This document shows positions 6,967-10,403 of a DNA stretch of 10,403 nucleotides, piece by piece. Position 1 is the stretch's first letter. Each line of letters starts with the position of its first letter. Source of the stretch: Candidatus Aminicenantota bacterium (GTDB taxonomy: Bacteria; Acidobacteriota; Aminicenantia; Aminicenantales; Saccharicenantaceae); assembly GCA_022867105.1 (NCBI GenBank), contig JALHVH010000233.1, positions 1 to 10,403 of the forward strand, in the 5' to 3' direction. Below the pieces are notes generated by a model. The model did no database searches, was not told the DNA's origin, and was given only the letters and a program-made list of their open reading frames with translations. Both the position numbers and the translations under genes were made by a program.

Positions 6967-7683
6967 ATGGTCAACACCGAAATCATCCAAAGGAGCCCCA
7001 TCCGGAACCTCGAGAAGTCCATCCACGGCGGCCTGGGCAAGGGCAACATCGGAGTGCTGGCCTCGCGTAAGGGCGTCGGCAAGACGGCCTGCCTGGTCCA
7101 CATCGCCACGGACAAGCTTCTCCAGGGGAAACCCGTCATCCACGTCTCCTACGCCAGCCGGGTGGACTACATCATCACCTGGTATGAAGAGATCCTGAAG
7201 GAGCTGTCCAAAAAAAAAGGCATGAAGGCGGCCGCCGAGTTCCATGACGACATCATCAAGAACCGGGTCATCATGAACTTCAACCAGGACGGCGCCAGGA
7301 CCGAGCAGGTCCTCAGGAGCCTGGAGGCCATGATCGTCCACGGCAACTTCGCCGCGGACACGATCATCGTCGACGGCTTCGATTTCGCCCAGGGCACCCC
7401 GGAGGACATCCGGAAGTTCAGGGAGTTCGCCGCCCGCCTCGGGCTCGAGGTCTGGTTCAGCGCGACCCTGAAGGGGGATGACCCTCTTTTCGACGAGAAG
7501 GGTGTCGCGTTCATACTCGGCAACTTCATGGGCGTCATCGACGTCCTTATCTCCCTACGCCACGAGGGCGAGATCGTCAGGCTGGACCTGGTCAAGGCCC
7601 ACGACAAGCCGGCTACGGGCAAGCTCCGCCTCCGGCTCGACCCCAAGACGCTCCTCATCGCCAAGGCCGTCCGGACGAAATAG
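6967..7683 (+). CDS. RecA/KaiC-like P-loop ATPase of unknown function
   Basis: A 238-residue soluble protein with a single RecA-type nucleotide-binding core. The opening GG-x-x-KGNIGVLAS leads into a Walker A loop SRKGVGKT (residues 33-40), a variant of the KaiC/RadA type with S at the first position. After the next helix and GKPVIHVSYAS (54-64) comes Walker B, TIIVDGFD (132-139), and then the sequence EVWFSATLKGDD in the place of a sensor strand. KaiC and relatives have a catalytic Glu pair after the HVS-like strand (FEE); here that site reads YAS, so hydrolysis may be weak or absent. No membrane segment or DNA-binding domain is seen. It starts 18 bases after fusA, with GGAGGA at 6951-6956, so it is likely co-transcribed with EF-G. 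The function is unknown; a translation-linked role is only a guess from position. Confidence 0.8.
   Translation: MVNTEIIQRSPIRNLEKSIHGGLGKGNIGVLASRKGVGKTACLVHIATDKLLQGKPVIHVSYASRVDYIITWYEEILKELSKKKGMKAAAEFHDDIIKNRVIMNFNQDGARTEQVLRSLEAMIVHGNFAADTIIVDGFDFAQGTPEDIRKFREFAARLGLEVWFSATLKGDDPLFDEKGVAFILGNFMGVIDVLISLRHEGEIVRLDLVKAHDKPATGKLRLRLDPKTLLIAKAVRTK
7210..7218 (+). repeat. A9 homopolymer inside the ATPase gene
   Basis: Nine consecutive A residues followed by GG encode Lys82-Lys84 (AAA AAA AAA GGC). In this GC-rich gene, AAG would be the preferred Lys codon, so the run stands out. Loss of one A would meet a TGA within two codons; gain of one A would give about a dozen altered codons before a stop. 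Confidence 0.6.
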
Positions 7684-7697
7684 GGCCGGCCGGGCCG

Positions 7698-7714
7698 CGC
7701 GGGAATGGCCCGCG
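7698..7714 (+). terminator. GC-rich hairpin after the ATPase gene, weak terminator candidate
   Basis: CGCGGG (7698-7703) pairs perfectly with CCCGCG (7709-7714) around the loop AATGG, 14 bases after the stop codon. No T tract follows, so it is not a classical intrinsic terminator; it may only stabilise the 3' end of the message. Confidence 0.3.
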
Positions 7715-7754
7715 GGAAACGTGTTTGCCGGACGATAAAGGGAACCTAGCTCAT

Positions 7755-7771
7755 CGTTACTCAGAGTGACG
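7755..7771. promoter_or_regulatory. 17-bp imperfect inverted repeat upstream of the DUF5916 promoter
   Basis: CGTTACTC-a-GAGTGACG has 8-base arms with one mismatch (7 of 8 positions complementary). It ends 14 bases before the -35 box, where an activator or repressor dimer could sit. The stretch 7684-7858 holds no gene. Confidence 0.35.
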
Positions 7772-7785
7772 GGCAGGGAAGTTTC

Positions 7786-7814
7786 TTGAACCAAGCCCGT
7801 CTAACCATTAGAAT
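7786..7814 (+). promoter_or_regulatory. Sigma70-type promoter of the DUF5916 gene
   Basis: TTGAAC (7786-7791) and TAGAAT (7809-7814) are exactly 17 bases apart, 5/6 in each box. The start point falls near 7821 in a run of seven T residues, leaving a leader of under 40 bases to the ATG at 7859. GACGGGC (7769-7775) and GCCCGTC (7795-7801) flank the -35 box as perfect inverted copies, with a third GACGGG at 7829-7834. Confidence 0.65.
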
Positions 7815-7858
7815 GTCATCTTTTTTTGGACGGGTTCGGGCAACCTGAAGAAAAGAAC

Positions 7859-10069
7859 ATGAAGAGACTCACCTTTGGCGCCACGGGCGCTTTTGCCATT
7901 CTCCTGTGCTCAATCCTCCTCGCGTCCATCCTCTCCGCAGAGGAACTCACCGCCGTCCGGGTCAAGGAAGGTCCCAAGGTCGACGGGCTTCTCACCGACC
8001 CCGCCTGGCAGTCGGCTTTTGTCATCACCGGTTTCCGCATGGTCGAACCCCGGCCCGGCGATGACCCGAGCGAAAAGACCGAAGCCCGCGTCCTCTACGA
8101 CGACGCGAGCCTCTACATCGGCGTTTACTGCCACGACAGTGAACCCGCCCGGATCTCGGCCAACACAATGACCCACGACAGCGGGAATGTCCAATCCTCC
8201 ATGGGCTACGGCGGCTACGGCCACGGCCCGCAGACGTCCAGCGACGACGTCGTCCGCGTACTCCTCGACCCGTTCCAGGACAAGCGCAACGCCTATATCT
8301 TTTTTGTCAACTCGCGTGGCGCCCGCGGCGAGGGCCTGGTCTATGCCGGGAGCTCCAGCCTCAACTGGGACGGCATCTGGGAGGCCGATAGCCGGCGCCT
8401 CGAGGACGGCTGGTCGACGGAGATCCGCATCCCCTTCAAGACGATCTCCTTCCGGCCGGGCCTCACCGTCTGGGGCCTGAACATCGAGCGGACGATCGCC
8501 CGCAAGATGGAGGTCATCCGGCTCTCCGGCACGACGCGGAACAGCAACTTCTACAACCCGAACGAAGCTGCCGCCCTGCAGGGGATCGAAGGCATAAAGC
8601 AGGGGCTGGGCATCACCTTCCGCCCCTACGGCCTGGCCAGCGCCTCCAAAAACAACCTCGTGTCGGGCACCTTTCACGGCGAGCTCGACGGCGGCTTCGA
8701 CCTCTACAAGAGCTTCACGCCGAACCTCGTCGGCGTTGCCAGCTATAACATGGATTTCGCCGAGACCGAGGTGGACGAGCGCCGCATCAACCTGACCCGG
8801 TTCCCGCTCTTTTTCCCGGAGAAGAGGATGTTCTTCCTAGAAGGGTCCGAGGTCTTCAGCTTCAGCTCGAGCGTCAGCTTCATGCCCTTCTTCAGCCGCC
8901 GGATCGGGCTCTTCGAGGGGGCCCAGATCCCCGTCCGCTTCGGCGCCAAGCTCTACGGCAAGGTCGGCAACACCAACTTGGCCGTCCTCGACGTCCAGAC
9001 CGGCGCCTACGGCGACCTCGGCGGCCGCAACCTGCTCGCTGCCCGGATGACCCAGAACATCTTCGCCCAGAGCAAGGTCGGCTGGATCTTCACTAACGGC
9101 AGTCCGACGGGCGAGCGGAACTCGCTCGCGGGCGTCGACTTCAACTATTCCTCGTCGAAGTTTTTGGGGGACAAGAACATCATGCTGGCCGCGTGGGGAG
9201 CCTACAACTGGAACGAACGGGAGGAGGGGCGTCACCACGGATTCGGCTTCCGGGCCGACTATCCGAACGACCTCTGGAACGTCCAGACGACCTATGCCTA
9301 CTACGGCGAGGCCCTCGACCCCGGCTTGGGATACATGATGCGGCAGGGCATCCAGACCGCCTTCGCCCGTGTCGCCTTCCAGCCCCGACCCGCCGGGGGG
9401 TTCCTCGGACGATTCGTCCGGCAGTTTTTCTTCGAAGCGAGCGCCGACTACTACTGGGACCTCTCGGGGAACCTGGAGACGAGCGAGATCAACGCTTCGC
9501 CGCTCGGCTTTAGGACCCAAAGCGGCGAGAAGTTCGGCTTCAGCGTCGTCGCCAACCGGGACGTTCTGCCCTACGATTTCGAGGTCGCCGAAGGGGTCAT
9601 CCTGCCGGCCGGCCCGTACGATTTCACGAGCTTTCGACTCGATACGAGTACGGCCAACCACCGCCCCATCGTCCTCGAAGCAGGCTACAATTTCGGGCAG
9701 TTCTATTCAGGCCATTACGACGACGTCAACCTAGGCCTGACGCTGAAGTTCAAGGGCTATGCGACCCTGGCTCTCGACGCGAATCTCGTCCGCGGCCGCC
9801 TGCCCGAAGGCCGCTTCAGCGAGAACGTCTATCAGGTCAAGGCCGATATCTTCCTCTCGCCCGACCTCGGCCTGATGAATTACGTCCAGTTCGACGACGT
9901 CTCCAACACCCTGGGCTGGAGCGCCCGCGTGCGCTGGCAGATCTCGCCCGGCAACGAGATCTTCCTGGTCTACAACAAGAACTGGGAGCGCCGCTGGGAT
10001 CCGGCCAGCCGGTTCGCCCCGCTCGGGGACCGGGGCGTCATCAAGATCTCGCTTTCGATCAGGCCCTAG
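7859..10069 (+). CDS. Exported CBM9-like / DUF5916 domain protein, predicted outer-membrane beta-barrel
   Basis: A 736-residue secreted protein of unknown function. Residues 1-27 form a signal peptide (MKR, a hydrophobic core, then ILSA before EEL). Residues about 36-225 match the carbohydrate-binding family 9-like domain: KVDGLLTDPAW 40-50, YDDASLYIGVYCHDSEP 80-96, SSDDVVRVLLDPFQDKRNAY 127-146, NWDGIWEA 169-176 and DGWSTEIRIPFKTISF 183-198. From about 250 to the end lies the DUF5916 part, with FFPEKRMFFLEGSEVFSF as its hallmark and alternating aromatic strands typical of an outer-membrane barrel. ATG 7859 is chosen because it gives a proper signal peptide; a TTG at 7826 would put 11 extra residues before it. 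A Gly/Tyr-rich stretch at 109-126 seems to be an insertion in the CBM9-like domain. It has its own promoter. A role in glycan binding or surface protein export is suggested by the family, not shown. Confidence 0.88.
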   Translation: MKRLTFGATGAFAILLCSILLASILSAEELTAVRVKEGPKVDGLLTDPAWQSAFVITGFRMVEPRPGDDPSEKTEARVLYDDASLYIGVYCHDSEPARISANTMTHDSGNVQSSMGYGGYGHGPQTSSDDVVRVLLDPFQDKRNAYIFFVNSRGARGEGLVYAGSSSLNWDGIWEADSRRLEDGWSTEIRIPFKTISFRPGLTVWGLNIERTIARKMEVIRLSGTTRNSNFYNPNEAAALQGIEGIKQGLGITFRPYGLASASKNNLVSGTFHGELDGGFDLYKSFTPNLVGVASYNMDFAETEVDERRINLTRFPLFFPEKRMFFLEGSEVFSFSSSVSFMPFFSRRIGLFEGAQIPVRFGAKLYGKVGNTNLAVLDVQTGAYGDLGGRNLLAARMTQNIFAQSKVGWIFTNGSPTGERNSLAGVDFNYSSSKFLGDKNIMLAAWGAYNWNEREEGRHHGFGFRADYPNDLWNVQTTYAYYGEALDPGLGYMMRQGIQTAFARVAFQPRPAGGFLGRFVRQFFFEASADYYWDLSGNLETSEINASPLGFRTQSGEKFGFSVVANRDVLPYDFEVAEGVILPAGPYDFTSFRLDTSTANHRPIVLEAGYNFGQFYSGHYDDVNLGLTLKFKGYATLALDANLVRGRLPEGRFSENVYQVKADIFLSPDLGLMNYVQFDDVSNTLGWSARVRWQISPGNEIFLVYNKNWERRWDPASRFAPLGDRGVIKISLSIRP

Positions 10070-10310
10070 CCGCGATAGGCCGAGGGCCGTCCTTATTTTT
10101 CCGGACGCATCAGGCGGACCGCCGCGATCTTAGCCGTGCGCTTCCCGGGGAGCGGCTGGAACTATTTCGCGCCTAATTCTGACTAATGGCGCTTAAAAGG
10201 AAAATTTGGTCCATGTGTCGCCTGTTCGAGCGAGGACTGGGGCACTTGCCATCTCTTACGCAGATTCTGAAATCACCTAAGCCTGAATTCAGCCCCCCGG
10301 CCTCCCGCGC
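10070..10310. other. Convergent intergenic region without recognisable gene
   Basis: This 241-bp stretch separates the 3' ends of two convergent genes. It contains short self-complementary pieces: CGTCC/GGACG around TTATTTTTCC near 10088-10107, GCGCC/GGCGC around a 14-base loop near 10170-10193, and the palindrome CTGAATTCAG near 10283-10292. None has the stem-plus-T-tract form of an intrinsic terminator, and no ORF or RNA gene is evident. Confidence 0.5.
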
Positions 10311-10403
10311 TCAGGCCTTCACCCGCAGGAGCGCGTAGGAAAGAAAGATCATCACGTCAGGCAGGAAATGGATGAGCCAGGGCCAGGCGATCCCCCTCGT
10401 CTC
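10311..10403 (-). CDS. C-terminal end of a membrane protein, probably CPBP-family intramembrane protease (partial)
   Basis: Only the last 30 codons and a TGA are inside the window, too short to be flagged as an ORF. The peptide runs from ETRGIAWPWLIHF through LPDVMIFLSYALLRVKA. A pattern GI-x-x-PWL-x-H-x(4)-D-x-x-IF is typical of the last conserved motif of CPBP (CAAX protease and bacteriocin-processing) membrane proteins, where the His is part of the active site. The hydrophobic character and the codon use fit a real gene on the minus strand, convergent with the DUF5916 gene. The short length keeps the family call tentative. Confidence 0.55.
   Translation of the reverse strand, partial: ETRGIAWPWLIHFLPDVMIFLSYALLRVKA

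Noticed and set aside
8837..9661. 274-codon minus-strand frame inside the DUF5916 gene (also 7910-8677)
   Set aside because: Antisense shadows; the plus frame matches a known domain architecture along its full length.
10283..10292. Palindrome CTGAATTCAG in the last intergenic region
   Set aside because: A ten-base palindrome alone is common by chance, with no T tract or promoter next to it.

Overview
The window reads like a fragment of a diderm, GC-rich bacterium. Codons in the central and right-hand genes are mostly G/C-ending, and the last complete gene encodes an exported protein of the CBM9-like/DUF5916 type, which is expected in the outer membrane. The elongation factor belongs by eye to the mitochondrial-like (spdEFG1/mtEFG1) subfamily, and DUF5916 proteins are frequent in Acidobacteriota, Aminicenantota, Gemmatimonadota and Bacteroidota. 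A member of the Aminicenantota or Acidobacteriota is my best guess, but this is an inference and no rRNA is present.

Left part (1-1545, minus strand): a phosphate-transport operon, a PhoU-like DUF47 protein followed by a PiT-type phosphate transporter that runs off the left edge, under a clear sigma70-type promoter. Its base composition is visibly lower in GC (about 45-53% in lines I counted) than the rest (63-70%). The shift lies near position 1600, inside the end of a short Fe-S protein gene that looks truncated.

Middle left (1542-3143, minus): a GltS-family sodium/amino-acid symporter and the short Fe-S protein, probably one transcript. A 143-bp divergent control region with a perfect 17-bp inverted repeat separates gltS from an APC-superfamily amino-acid permease on the plus strand (3287-4735), so two amino-acid transporters face away from a shared candidate operator.

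Middle right (4732-7683, plus): a strong sigma70-type promoter, whose -35 box contains the permease stop codon, precedes fusA (EF-G). Eighteen bases after fusA lies an uncharacterised RecA/KaiC-like P-loop ATPase that seems to lack the usual catalytic glutamate pair.

Right part (7684-10403): a promoter region with inverted repeats, the CBM9-like/DUF5916 gene (signal peptide plus predicted beta-barrel), a 241-bp convergent intergenic region with nothing I can call, and the last 30 codons of a probable CPBP-family membrane protein on the minus strand. No tRNA, rRNA, CRISPR array or insertion sequence was recognised. The likeliest new biology is the fusA-ATPase pair; the rest is mostly ordinary genes with interesting regulatory geometry.
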